Origin: Nyssa sinensis
Lineage: Eukaryota > Streptophyta > Magnoliopsida > Cornales > Nyssaceae
NCBI GenBank assembly: GCA_008638375.1
Contig: CM018031.1
Location: forward strand, 17,412,915-17,476,914
Reading direction: 5' to 3'
DNA length: 64,000 nucleotides
This document shows, piece by piece, positions 11,970-26,934 of this stretch (positions are counted from its first letter, which is position 1; the number at the start of each line of letters is the position of its first letter). A program made the translations under genes and the position numbers. Under the pieces are notes generated by a model, which saw nothing but the letters and a program-made list of their open reading frames with translations, did not search any database and was not told the DNA's origin.

Positions 11970-12260
11970 CTTTATTGACGAAGTACGAATTTAGCTTGAA
12001 TACTTTAAATGTTTCAAAGCTATCTGTTTTATGAAATGCATATGTTTTGAGTTATATACTCTATTTGATAAAGTACGAATTTAGCTTGAATACTTTAAAT
12101 GTTTCAAAGCTATCTGTTTTATGAAATGCATACGTTTGAGTTTCATATACTCTATTTAAGAAATGTATGTTATGATATATGTTTTGAAGTTCATAAGTAT
12201 AAGTATAGCTTGAATACTTTAAATGTTTCAAAACTATCTCTTTTAAGAAATGCATATATT
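11970..12260. repeat. Tandem repeat, about 90-bp period, inside the solo LTR
   Basis: TAGCTTGAATACTTTAAATG recurs at about 11992, 12082 and 12206, followed each time by TTTCAAA.CTATCT and GAAATGCATA. The first two copies are nearly identical with a 90-bp spacing. Confidence 0.8.
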
Positions 12261-12839
12261 CTATGTTCAAGTATACGAGCAATTGGCAGTGAATGTTTTA
12301 CAAACTCTTATGTACTAAAAACCACTGCTAATTGAAAACCCCATGACGAATACTGGAATTGCTCACAAGCTTAGATTAGCTTACCCGAACTTTGTTCGGA
12401 TCCCCATTTCAGGTGATTAGCAGCAGTCTTGACTTGAGGATGATGATGATAAATCTGCTGCATTTGGAAGTTATGTTCAAGTAATTTGTCTAGTACTATG
12501 AACATTAAGTATGAAATGTTGTATTAGTAAAATAGTACCCTGTTATGTATAAGCCCCACGGGACAATTGAACATTTATTGTTTATGAAGTTTTAAGTTTT
12601 AGTTATACTCTGAATTTTAAATCATGTATGCTATGTAAAGAGTGGCAGTATCGGACGGATGTGCGTAATTTAAAAACAAGAAAAGAAAAGAAAAAGTTTT
12701 TCACGTTTCCGCAATCATGTGTCGCACATCTATTCGATACCGCTGCTTATGTGAGCCTTCGCCCAAAGGTCCCCGGGCCTGAGGGTGGCGGTCGCGATGC
12801 GAGATTCGCACAGGGTGGGTTTCGGGTCGTGACATTTAG

Positions 12840-14240
12840 GGAAAGACAGAGATGCATTGTGGAGAAAAGTTATCTGCGAAAAGTATGGTTTTACATATAG
12901 TGCTTAGGTTTTGTGTGGAATGTCTTACAATAATAAGACTTCTAGAGTTTGGTTGGATATTCTAAAGCTTGAGAACTATAATTGTGCTTTGTTTAACTAT
13001 TTTAAAGAAAATCTGTAGTTATCGGTTGGGAATGGATATGAGATTTCTATATGGAATGATCACTGGGCTGCGAATTTTTCTCTCAGGTCCAGCTTTCCCA
13101 AATTATTTATGTTGGCTAAAGAAAAGAGTCTATCTGTGGCTTAGTTGTTTCAAAAGATTAGTCAGCTTGAAGGTTGGTAGAATTTTTTCAAGCGGAATCT
13201 ATTTTCTTGGGAAGAAAATTGTCTACTTAGATTAAAGTATACGGTTCTTTCGACCTATATTCCAAGGTCAAGTTATCCTGATAGTATTATGTGGAAGAAA
13301 TCATCATCAGGTATGTTTTCGGTTAGATCTTTATATTGGTTTTATGATTCAAATCTTCGCCCAAAGTTAAAGCAAGGAATATAGTTTGGAAAATTTTAGC
13401 CCTTCCAAGGGTTAAATTTTTTGGTTGTCTTTCTTAGCACGGCTGAATGAAAATAGCAGATCTTTTACTTAAATATGGCGTTATTAGTGATCAAGAATTT
13501 GGTTTATGTCAATTTTGTAAATTGTAGTTTGAATCTTCAAACCAAAATTTCCTTCATTGTTATGTTGTATGGAGAGCATGGGCCACTTGTTTAGATTGGT
13601 GGAGTTTTCGATGAGTAATCCCTAGTACATTAAAGCAAGTATTTGAGTGGTGGATGGGAACTAAGTTTAAGAAGATCAATCTAATTTGGAGGTCTATCCC
13701 GCTGGCTATTTTATGGTTTATATGAAAAATCAGAAATGATGTTTTGTTTAATCAGGGTCATCCTAATTGGGAGAGTATTTATGATTTAATCATCACCAGA
13801 GTGGCTTCATGGATAAGGATTAAATTTGGTTTGTTTGATTCTTCAATTGCTGAAATGCTAGTGAAGGTCCAACAACTCAATGTAAGCAGTATAGATCTAT
13901 TGTGAGTTGATTTCAATGTCATATGTTGTGGGCCAAGCTGCAAGTGATCTTCGGTTTTGAGATGGTCCGAGATTAATCAGATCATGCTGGTGTGTTGGAT
14001 AGCTTCCTATATTTTTACTGGTTTTGGGTGGTTTATGTCTCTTCGTTTTCTAAAGGTTGGGTGTTCCTCTTCCATTTGGCTGTTTTCTTTTGGTTTTTGC
14101 TGACTTATTATGTTGTTCTTTGCATGGTGTCAAGTTAGTTGGAATGAAGTTTGGAGCTCTGGTATTTTTTGCAATTTTTTTGTTGATATATTCTGTTATG
14201 TATGTTTTGTCAATACTCTTTTATTTGCCGAAAAAAAAAA
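12840..14240 (+). pseudogene. LINE-1 ORF2 C-terminal region and 3' UTR
   Basis: Downstream of the LTR insertion the LINE resumes with DALWRKVICEKYG (12856), then NGYEISIWNDHWA (about 13030), MWKKSSSGMFSVRSLY (13290) and further zf-RVT-like sequence to about 13900, all with many stops. The T/G-rich 3' UTR ends in an A-tract at 14229-14238. Confidence 0.75.
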
Positions 14241-14317
14241 TAGCTGACCAATATTGTCTTTGGCTGCATAAGTCCCTTTTTTTAATTTACCTGTAGAACG
14301 AAAGTTTTTAAGTTTTC

Positions 14318-14319
14318 TC

Positions 14320-14360
<41 letters not shown>

Positions 14361-14435
14361 GGATCTTCCTTGGTATTAGTTTATCATATATATATATATA
14401 TATATATATTTGTGGATCTTCCTTGGTATTAGTGT
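14318..14435. repeat. (AT)n microsatellite with 65-bp duplication
   Basis: Two copies of (AT)n followed by TTTGTGGATCTTCCTTGGTA and TTAGT.TATC lie side by side. The duplication was probably mediated by the AT runs. Confidence 0.8.
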
Positions 14436-16142
14436 ATCTTTTATGTCACTAGCTAACAAGATTCGTTTTGACATGAATACTGGAGGCTTATGGGTGGTTG
14501 TCGCACATACTATACAGAAAATCTCCATTTGGATGGATGTGTACGTGAGACAATGTATGCGGAATTAAGTGCCGGAACGAGGGAAAAAAATGGAGGGAGT
14601 TAGAAAATTTGAAAAAAAATTTTAATTAAAATTTTTGGCAAAGGTCAAAATTTTAGGAAGAAATATGAGACAAATAATGAATAAATATTGGGTTTAACAA
14701 AAATTTTTAGGAGTGGATTAGAATCTTAAGTGAAAAATGAGAAAAATAAGAAGGAAAGATTAAGCTGAACAATAAACTAATTTGAAAAAGGGTAAAAATT
14801 TATATGTATAAAAATTATTTCCTAAAGTTCGAGAGGGGCAATAACCCAGCGTAGTCCCGTTAGTGCTCCCGCCCTTGTGCAGAATCCAATGCCTTTCATT
14901 CACGGAGACATACAAAAATATATAAAATTAATATAAATGTTATTAAATTATTAATTTATTTGAAAGTTTAAGTCATTAAAAATAGTATAATTTTAATATT
15001 ATATTTATGTCTTCTTACATGTGATTAGACTAAATTAATACATGCACTAATTGATATTAAACTATCAATTAATTTAAAAACTTAAATTGTTAAGTAGACT
15101 GTAACTTTAATAATGTATCTTTTTACGCGGACGTCAATCAAATCCGCTATACTGCACTTATGATTTTGTTTCTTTCTTTATTTATTTTCTGCTGACATTT
15201 CCCCTGCATTGCATGAGCTCACCGTGGTTACAAATAACAATGAGACACAAGTTCAAACAGGCAACATAAATTTTTATTTTTATTTTAGAAAAACACTACA
15301 TTTATTTTTCGATAATTTGATATTTGATTTTTTTGGAATCGACTAATTCAGAGAATTAATTTTACTGCCTACTAATTGAGGATCAGATTAAAATCAAAAC
15401 AGCGTTTCGTATGAACTGATCCAAAAAAAAAAAAGAATAGTATTCATTAAATTTTGATCTGACAACATTACAGACAAAACTTTTAATTATTATCTACTGT
15501 TGACTTAGTCAACCCCTAAGTTAAAATCAGCACACTCTTAACTCTTGAAAGTCACATGTGAGTCCATCCAAAACCCCTCCCCCCCAATATTCACGTGTGA
15601 CACGTGATATTCCTTCAAATACTGATTGTATTTTATATAATATTAAGATGTCATAATAACCAATTTAATTATATGTAATAATTGTATGGTTTGCAGATCT
15701 CAAATCTCCATTCCATTTGTTTATGGAGAAAAACATGTGCAGCAAAGTTGAGAAATTCAGGGACTTTAATATATTATATAAAAATAATTAAGCTATCCCC
15801 AATTCTCTATTAATTAAGGGACTTTAATCAATATAACCCTCTCACATAAACCATCTTATTCATCTAGTACGGCACTAAGAATTGAGTCCAACCAAAGTAG
15901 GATGAACCTCCTCATATTCATATATGTATTACAATTTTAATGTGTCATGCATACAATCACATGTATATTATATGACTATTTAGTTTTAACTAAAAAATAA
16001 AAATTAAATTAAATTAAAAAAAAACATATGTAAATTATATGTGTGATAAATTGTAACCAAGACAAGTATTGTGATAAGTGAAAATTTCTCCTATTGAATT
16101 TGGAGTTAAATATTATCCTTAATAAAATACTTATCATATTCA
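14436..16142. other. AT-rich intergenic DNA, no gene seen
   Basis: No open frame with recognisable content. A segment at about 14560-14870 (GGAGGGAG, AAAATTTT and GAGAGGGGCAATA runs) resembles the decayed sequence at 33950-34230 in an intron of the GH1 pseudogene. It may be a shared old repeat. Confidence 0.4.
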
Positions 16143-16182
16143 AGAGGAATATTCTGATTAATTTTCTAATTTTTTTCTAGGC

Positions 16183-16394
16183 TTTTTTTTTTATCAGCAA
16201 AGAAAATAATTTATTGATGTAAATGTGAATAAAGAGGGGTACAAGACACAACATCAAAACAGAGGAAAGTGCAAACAAGCATATTGCAGCACAAACCGAA
16301 AAGAGAGAAATACAGCAAGAAAAGAAAATTGGCAAGGAGCCAATTTCAGAATAAGCAGGAAGTAAAAAACAGAGAAGAGAAGGTGCCAATCTCC
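16183..16394 (-). mobile_element. 5'-truncated L1 3' end with a 40-bp target-site duplication
   Basis: On the minus strand this reads as a pyrimidine-rich L1-type 3' UTR (TTGTACCCCTCTTTATTCAC ... TTTGCTGAT) followed by an A-tract (T-tract at 16182-16192 on +). It is flanked by a direct repeat of about 40 bp that starts AGAGGAATATTCTGATTAAT at 16143 and again at 16395. The short ORF across it is not coding. The TSD is longer than usual for L1. Confidence 0.7.
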
Positions 16395-16444
16395 AGAGGA
16401 ATATTCTGATTAATTTTCTAATTTTTTTCTAGGCTTTTTTTTTT

Positions 16445-17656
16445 CTAGCATGAGGGATTTATCATTTTGGATTGAACCCAAAGGACCAATTTGGATGTCG
16501 GCTTAAATTTGGACAGCTCCACCTACATTATACATAACATTCGAATGAAGAAATTCACCATCTTTAATGTAGACCATTTTAATAATTAATAGCAAACTCA
16601 AAATGAATTTAAAACTCATTTGATAATGTTGTTGTTTTTAGTTTTTTTTTCTTTTTTTTTTTTTTCAATTTTTGAAAATAAAACAAAATAAAATATGTGT
16701 TTGAATTCTCATTGCTCTTTTTATGTTTTTTGAAAACGTTTACAAAATTGGCCTAAAAATTGGAAATGAAATAAAAAGAGGTTGTTTCCTAAGCTTTTGA
16801 TGAAAAGCGAAACGAGAAACACGGTGATAGGTTTAATAAGGTTAGAACTCAAACTCAAAATCCCAAACATGATTGCCTTGTTATCTAATGACAATTTGAT
16901 GATGATGAAAAAGAAAGACGTCTACTTTTTCAATGAAGATGATGGCAATGCATATGAAGATCCCGACCACCAAGACGTCTTCTTTTTTTTTTTTTTTTTT
17001 TTTCTTTTCTTTTTTAGGGGTGTAAATGAGAATGTATGACCAAAAGAGACCATATCCAAATGTGGTATGTCAGATGCCGAAAGAGCCAAGTTGGACCATT
17101 TCCATATCGATCATGTTTTTTTTTGGAGGGATTTTGAAATTTGTTTTGGAGGGACATAATTGATCATGTTTTATGATAATGATATTTGTGACAATGTGAT
17201 AGCCCAAAAAATGATAAACCAGTGTTTTGTTGATATATTTTTGTTGTATCTCTTGTAACACTTATTTACATTAATAAAATTTTCTCTTTTCTTATTGATA
17301 GAAAAAAAAAAGTTTAGGAGACAAATGCTGAGGAATACGAAGATGGACAAGTGAAAGAATGTCTAATTAATCTTAAGAGAGTGGCCGTAAAAATAACTAA
17401 GGGGCTTGTTTCTTTAATGTTGTCAGGTTGAAACTCAGTCGACGTGTAATTGGACCTTCTACTAGTGAACTGGTGGAATTGATTTTTTGAATTAGTCGGT
17501 CCGAAAAGTCGAATATCAAAATTATAAAAAAAAAATAAAATTTGAATGCCTAATTACTAATTGTCTGGTTGCCTCCATGTCAAGCACAGTTTGGGTTTGA
17601 AGAATAATTTTTTTTATAAACAAAAAAGGGAAATTGTAATTGTGAAAACAAAAGTA
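16445..17656. other. Intergenic DNA upstream of the GH1 gene, no gene seen
   Basis: AT-rich, with long T tracts (16635-16668 and 16979-17016) and short chance frames. The frame at 16782-17039 ends in a phenylalanine run encoded by a T tract and is not credible. Confidence 0.5.
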
Positions 17657-17918
17657 CTCCCTTCCGTCCCGAATTAAAAGTCTCTTATTTCCATTTTGAG
17701 ATATCCTATAATAAGAATCCTCTTTAAAAAGTCAATGTATAAATAATTGTGAAATTTCTAAATTACCTTTTTCACAAATTTAATGTGAATGTACTAAATG
17801 TGAAAAAATGCTAGTTTTGTAAATTTATCCTCTTAATCAAGTATAAAAGTATTAAATGATTGTCTTCTTTAAAAAGTTAGTTTTCTCAAGAAGGACTATT
17901 TTTATGGGACAGAGGGAG
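17657..17918. mobile_element. Stowaway-type MITE (Tc1/Mariner superfamily), about 262 bp
   Basis: The element starts CTCCCTTCCGTCCC and ends GGGACAGAGGGAG. These are terminal inverted repeats of the classic Stowaway form, with a TA dinucleotide on each side (17655-17656 and 17919-17920). The interior is AT-rich with no coding capacity, as expected for a non-autonomous MITE. It lies about 830 bp upstream of the GH1 TATA box. Confidence 0.9.
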
Positions 17919-18746
17919 TAATAAAAAACAAATTAGAGAAGAAAACGAAACCATCCATTTTTATTGAAATCAGAACTTTTGTTGTACGATAATTTTGAAA
18001 ATGAAAAACAGTCCTTGAAGTTTGGTTGCAACTCAAATAGAGGTTAAAAACTTGCGAATGAATTCTATATTATATGGAAATCAAGAGTGGTTACCAACTG
18101 CATGCCTTTTCATTTTTTCATTGATGCTGCACTTTTTCAGTCCGGCACACTATAGGCTCTGCGTGCATCATATTGTCTTCTTTGAGTCTAGACCCTCACG
18201 GTTTTGTTTCTCCTGGACGAAAAAAAGGCCTGATGCAAGAAAGAGGACGACTGTGTGCTTATATGCGAACCGCAGTGCCCGACTCCTAGCTAATGTGAGA
18301 CTCAAAGTGGCACAACATTTATTATTTATATTTCTTAAAAAATAATGTTGCTGCACTAAATGCATTTTCTATTGTGTTAAAGGAAAAACAAGAACTAGTT
18401 TCGTTTTCAAATATGTACTCAAAATGAAAAAGAGAAAAAGGTTATCACTGATTTTGTCATTTAGAAGAAACTCAAAATAAACACATAGGAGAAAATATGG
18501 TGAAGTCTCCTAGTTTTCTCAATTATTGATGGAATTGAAATTAACAAGCTGGGTTTTACATGGATATATTGTTTTTAATTAACTATACCTAGAGGAGTGA
18601 CAGTGACATGATTGCCCAATTTTCATTTACGTCATATCTATAGCTTGCATGTGCATGAAGTTCGGACATAAAACTAATGAATAAGTGTTAATATATATAT
18701 ATAATATTTATAAGGACGAAAAGATTCCCCTGCCCTTGGTATTGCT
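17919..18746. other. GH1 upstream region, no gene seen
   Basis: Non-coding. A short AT-rich inverted repeat (ACAACATTTATTATTT facing AAAAAATAATGTTGC) sits at about 18309-18353. This stretch probably holds distal promoter sequence of the GH1 gene; no specific element is assigned. Confidence 0.4.
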
Positions 18747-18757
18747 CTATATAAAGC
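18747..18757 (+). promoter_or_regulatory. TATA box of the GH1 gene
   Basis: CTATATAAAGC lies about 70 bp upstream of the start codon. The paralogue at 36068 has the same core (GCTCTATATAAAG) upstream of its ATG. The shared motif and position make this a strong core-promoter call. Confidence 0.75.
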
Positions 18758-18825
18758 CCGGCAGTGCATGCGACCCTCTATCACCATAGAGCTTATATTG
18801 CTATAACCAAATCCGAAAAGCAGCT

Positions 18826-22721
<3,896 letters not shown>

Positions 22722-22832
22722 AGATAGTGATCTTGATCACATGTAATTTTCTACCAATAGTGAATTGCATCCGATGAATAAGTGCGAGATACTTTCTTCT
22801 CTATTGTTGTAACAATGGTCAACCGTTCACTC

Positions 22833-22838
22833 AATAAA
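22833..22838 (+). terminator. Polyadenylation signal of the GH1 gene
   Basis: AATAAA, starting 112 bases past the stop codon. The paralogue has AATAAA at the same distance from its stop (30956-30961 on the minus strand). Confidence 0.6.
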
Positions 22839-22999
22839 ATATGGTTGTGGATGCTTTATCTGGCCAATTAGACATTTTATTAAAAGATTAAGTTTTCAGG
22901 AATATTATATTGATAATTTGGAAGTTTGTACGAACCTCGGTACCTCTACGTTTGTCTTTAAGGTCTAGGTAATCCAATCCTTGTTGCTACTTTGTTGTC

Positions 23000-23190
23000 A
23001 TTATTATTTGATCCTCTATTTTGCTTTGTCTTTTTTTTTTTTTTCGTTTTTTTTGTCATTCTACTACGCTGATCTAGGTTGTGTTTGATTTGTTGTTTGG
23101 ATTGTCTCCTTGTTGTTGGATTATTCTCATGCGCCTTTGTGTCCTTGTATTTTTTAATATTATGATCTAATTTGAATTTTCATATCAAAA
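23000..23190 (+). mobile_element. 5'-truncated L1 3' UTR fragment
   Basis: T/G-rich sequence (GTTTGATTTGTTGTTTGGAT ... TTTGTGTCCTTGTA) resembles L1 3' UTRs elsewhere in the window, such as 13980-14240. It ends in an A-rich tract (ATCAAAAGAAAG). No clear TSD. Confidence 0.4.
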
Positions 23191-23496
23191 GAAAGAAATT
23201 TGAACTTAGCCCAACATGTGTGATAGGATAGGAAGTTGGGGGGATGCCAAAAGGGCTCAAATATTGGAGATCGAGAATGCTATTTGAATATGAAACATAT
23301 ATAATTAATGAATGGGTGATGCATACATAAGTTACATATTTATAGAAAATTACGACATATATATTATGGGACAGGTAGATTAGTGCCATTATAGATTACT
23401 TATTTTTTTAGAATTTACTAATTCACATGCACCAATTTTTATGTTAACCTTGACTTCTTTCAAAGGAGAAATATTTTAGTATGGGACATATGGTGC

Positions 23497-23705
23497 ATTT
23501 TTTTTAGGGGCAAGTGAATTTTATGGATAGAAAAATCTTATACAAAACAACTCTAGAACAAAGCAATACAAGAGAGAAAGATCTTAGCACACCATAATAG
23601 AAAAAAGGCGGACTACAATAGCAGTAGAATAGAGCTATGTAAGGCAGAGATAATCCTAACCTAATTAATAAATATAGGAACAAAAAACATAAAAAATAAT
23701 AATAA
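23497..23705 (-). mobile_element. 5'-truncated L1 3' end fragment
   Basis: T-tract at 23497-23505 on the + strand, followed by sequence that reads on the minus strand as an L1-type 3' end (CTCTCTTGTATTGCTTTGTT). An (AAT)n stretch bounds it at about 23693-23710. No convincing TSD. Confidence 0.45.
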
Positions 23706-23839
23706 TAATTCTAAATATTTAGACCAATCACAGTGCACCTAGCATGACACATATACTGACATGTGGACAAATAAAAATTCATGCACACCTAATGGATCAA
23801 TGAGATTAAAGATAAATCTCATTTAAAATCTGATATATC

Positions 23840-24450
23840 CTAAAATAAAAATGGTAAATCGTAAAAATAAAAACAATAACTATCAATTAAGATTACTAAA
23901 TTGCCCATAATTTGGTAGAGGATCTACAGGTTGCCTCTTATGGCATGGAAATGACCAAATTTGCCTTAAGGAAAAAAATGCCCCCAAACTATCCTTAAAC
24001 GGTTAAAATTATTAAATTGCCCCCCAAATGAGTAAAGTGGAATGAAAATTACAAAAATGCCCTTAAGGCATAAATAGATGCCCAAAAGGTCAATTAAGGG
24101 CTAAAATGATATAAAAAGTATAGAAATGCCCTTCAAATGACTGAAGTGACCATGCCTCCAAAAGGCAAAATATTGCCGCAATTCCTAAAATATTCTTAAG
24201 ACGTTGGAAACCTCTTGAATTTATCAAAATACACCCAAAGGGTAGGAAAACACTAAAATTACTAAAAATGCCCTTGAGGGCCAAATATGTATACAATTAC
24301 AAGAATGCCCTTTAGGGTAAAAAATGTGACCAAAATATCTTTAGGGTTCAAAATGTGTGTGAAATTACTCAAATACCCTTATATGGGAAATATTGTAGTA
24401 ATTTTCAAAAAACGACAAAACTACCCATCACATATTCTTCAATTGTGTAA
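23840..24450 (-). mobile_element. Fragment of an Ogre-like LTR
   Basis: Characteristic short segments (ATTACTAAATTGCCC, AATTTGGTAGA, ATGACCAAATTTGCC, GACAAAACTACCC) appear in the same order as in the LTRs at 42035-49718 and 56344-58473. It is a diverged, unpaired copy in the same orientation as the Ogre-like element. Confidence 0.65.
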
Positions 24451-24479
24451 TAAAAAAGTCTCAGGTTGTCTCATTAACA

Positions 24480-24756
24480 AGAAAAAACTATTAGTTAGCC
24501 TACGAAAATGGAGTTTTCTATTCTTAATGAAAATGGAAAGAACTTCAGTTTTAGAATAAGGAAACTTATTAGGGCCACCTCCATGTACCAAATTTGGATG
24601 GAAAAAAAAATGAAATGCATTCTTTGGAAGAGGAAGCATAAAGATTGTGAGCAGGTGTTTCAACAAATTTCTAACTCAGTAAGAATTATACTATGTTCAT
24701 GGAGTAACATCCCCTACCTACTGGATGCAATTTTAGAAAATCCTAGATAGAGAAGC
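24480..24756 (+). pseudogene. Fragment resembling the C-terminal end of an L1 ORF2
   Basis: The translation contains YQIWMEKKMKCILWKRKHKD, then VFQQISNSVRIILCSWSNIP. This resembles the last part of plant L1 ORF2 (IW.ERN...F...S...I...I). It lies directly before the 5' part of the next LINE and may be a leftover of an older LINE or part of that element's 5' end. Confidence 0.4.
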
Positions 24757-25819
24757 TCTTCATTTTCTCTAACATTTCTGCTAAGATTCCAACCTTAGAT
24801 CATACCTCTTCCCCTTCTCCGCCAACCTGCAGGCACCTCGTTGCCTCTATTTTTACCTAACATTCGTAGAAATCCTCCTAGACTTTGAAAAAAATACCCT
24901 CCTCACCTGAATCAAACCTCTTTTATCAAAACCGCCAAACGAGCCCACATTTCTTCCACCCATGTTCCTCCTCCATCTCCCTTGTTATGGATTGATTTCT
25001 CATCCTTCCAGAAGATGGAGATAGATACTCCTATTACCGTTAACACCCAACCTTAGTTGGTAGCTACTCATACTAAGCCCCTTAATTAGGATACCTATGA
25101 GAATGGCTTTGATTCAGATTAAACTACGATTCTGAAAACCACTAATAAGAAAGCCTTGAGAACTACTAAGATTTCCCAAAGGGCTACAGCGAGGCAGATA
25201 GCATAACTACCTATAGAAGTTACGTATCTCTGTAACTCAACTTAAACACAAGAGGTTCTTATGGCAAGATTGATAAACTAAAAATTGAGATATCCAAGAA
25301 GGATTCCTATGCTCCATCTCGTGGTTGCTAACTTCTATCCTTTGAGAGGGTGTGCAATGTTGGCTTACAAAGGAAGGGGTAGAGGTACTTATTCTTTAAC
25401 CCAGAATGAGCTAGAAAAAGGTGAAATTGAAGATCATACTCCTAGAATTGGGAAAGTTGAGGGATCTCCTAACTAATTTCAAGTTGTCCCTTAGCATGGG
25501 GAGGGAGGAGCCAATCATAGGAAACTTTGAACTATTAGTGAGAAAGTTGATGTTGTGGTGGAGGAAGGGAGGCAGAATATTAAAAAAAAGTGGCGTGTGA
25601 GACTCATGATAGAGGTTAAGCTTTGAAGGTTTACATGTCTCTAACTCAGATACGTTGTTTCCAATCTACAATGATGCTATAAATCAAAGGGCTAAGGTTC
25701 AACAAAAAGAGAGGCCTTTAAAGGGAAATTTTAAAACAGACAACTTAAAAGTGCTTACCAACTCTATGGACTTTTCGCTAGAGTTAGGACAAAAACTATG
25801 GTCTAAAGTCTAGTGGAAC

Positions 25820-26565
25820 AAGCTTTACCTATTAATCAGAACCAGTTATTGGCGAACCTGGTGATAGGTAATAGAACTAGAGGTAATGAGCAACAACTGG
25901 AATACATACCTCCATCTAAGTTCAATGGTGATAGGATAGTCAAAATTGATATAGAGGAAGTTGAACTTGAAATCTAGAGATGGAATAATACTCTTGTTGG
26001 GTTTGTTGCGAGGTATAAACCTCCTTTCAAAGTTATGGAAAGATTTGCTAATTAGAGATGAAAGAACATGGGTATAGTGGATACCTTTCTTCTGAGCTCT
26101 AGAGTCTTCATCTTTAACTTTGAGTCTACAACCATGAAACAACAAGTCATGGAATCAGGTCCTTGGTATTTAAATAGCAAGCCTCTAATCTAGAGGCCTT
26201 GATCTACAAATTTGAGGATGAAAAAAGAAGGGGTGAGCATAGTCCCTCTATGGATTAGATTCCTAGACCTAAAGCTTCATATGTGGAGTGAAAGGATCTT
26301 AAGAAAGATAGTAAATTATCTAGGGGCACCCTTATTCTCAAATAAACTAACAATTGATAAAGAAAGACTTTCGTATGGTAGGATCTGTGTGGAAAGTAGA
26401 CGCTAGCAAGGACTTTCCAACAAAGGTGCCTATCATGGACCAGATTGGTAAACTCTCTTGGTAGGAGGTTGAGTTTGAATGGAAACCTCAGTGGTGTAAG
26501 AAGTGTAAAACTTTTGGACATAATGATACGAACTACCCTAGGCCCACCAAATCTAACAAATAATG
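25820..26565 (+). pseudogene. LINE-2 ORF1 (DUF4283-like with CCHC knuckle)
   Basis: Readable blocks in order are LVGFVARYKPPFKVMERFAN, STTMKQQVMESGPWYLNSKP, VPLWIRFLDLKLHMWSERIL and GRICVESRR, a pattern of the plant DUF4283 family found in L1 ORF1 proteins. A zinc-knuckle-like WCKKCKTFGHNDTNY follows at about 26491-26535, with Tyr in place of the last Cys. Several stops interrupt the frame. In live elements ORF1p binds the element RNA. Confidence 0.75.
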
Positions 26566-26934
26566 AGTGGATAATACATTTCTAAAGCAAGGGCTAACTG
26601 TTAGAACAATTTTGATTAAGAGAAAGTGAGTAGTGATCTCCCTCGTCAGACACATCAAGCCTGAAAGCCCAATCAGTCTAAAATTCCTTTGGCAGCCCCT
26701 ATAGGAGTACCTCTGAGTAACCCCTTTCATGCTAATAGCTTTGCCCAACTTGTTGAACTTGGAGGCTTAGAGGAGGCTACTGAATTACCTCTAGCAGATA
26801 TAAGGGTGAATGGAAAGACAAAAGCTAATAACCAGAGTGGCTCAGGTGGGAGTAAGAAAGGGAAAAAATAGGATTCTACTAGGAATACTTCAAGGAGTAA
26901 AGGATCTCCTAATCCTCCCTTTTCCAAATGATCT

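Larger units (their letters stand above)
8567..12834 (+). mobile_element. Solo LTR of a long-LTR Ty3/gypsy-type element, inserted in LINE-1
   Basis: The insert begins TATAATATCCCGACCCGGG (probably TG in the ancestor) and ends GGGTCGTGACA. It is flanked by TTCGG (8562-8566) and TTTAG (12835-12839). These differ by two transitions consistent with decay of a CpG, and fit a 5-bp TSD. Removing the insert plus one TSD restores the LINE frame. Over 4,268 bp there is no gag, protease or RT sequence and no second LTR, so it is a solo LTR left by recombination. The length and the ...GTGACA end resemble chromovirus (Tekay/Del-like) LTRs; that label is inference. Confidence 0.75.
5280..14240 (+). mobile_element. 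L1-type LINE (LINE-1 of this window), decayed and split by a solo LTR
   Basis: A plant L1 element on the + strand in two blocks, 5280-8566 and 12840-14240. The order is an ORF1-end/ORF2-start region, apurinic-type endonuclease, reverse transcriptase, C-terminal region and a 3' A-tract at 14229-14238. Joining the blocks without 8567-12839 restores one reading frame across the junction (ERFG then KDRDALWRKVI), which proves that the two blocks are one element. Numerous stops and frameshifts mean it is dead. The 5' end is unclear because recognisable sequence starts only a few bases after the preceding LTR. Confidence 0.85.

Noticed and set aside
12628..12900. 90-codon frame spanning the right border of the solo LTR
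   Set aside because: It crosses the LTR/LINE junction, so it is an accident of the insertion.
16177..16389. Hydrophobic 70-codon minus-strand frame resembling a membrane protein
   Set aside because: It is the pyrimidine-rich L1 3' UTR read in frame; it is flanked by a TSD and ends in the A-tract.
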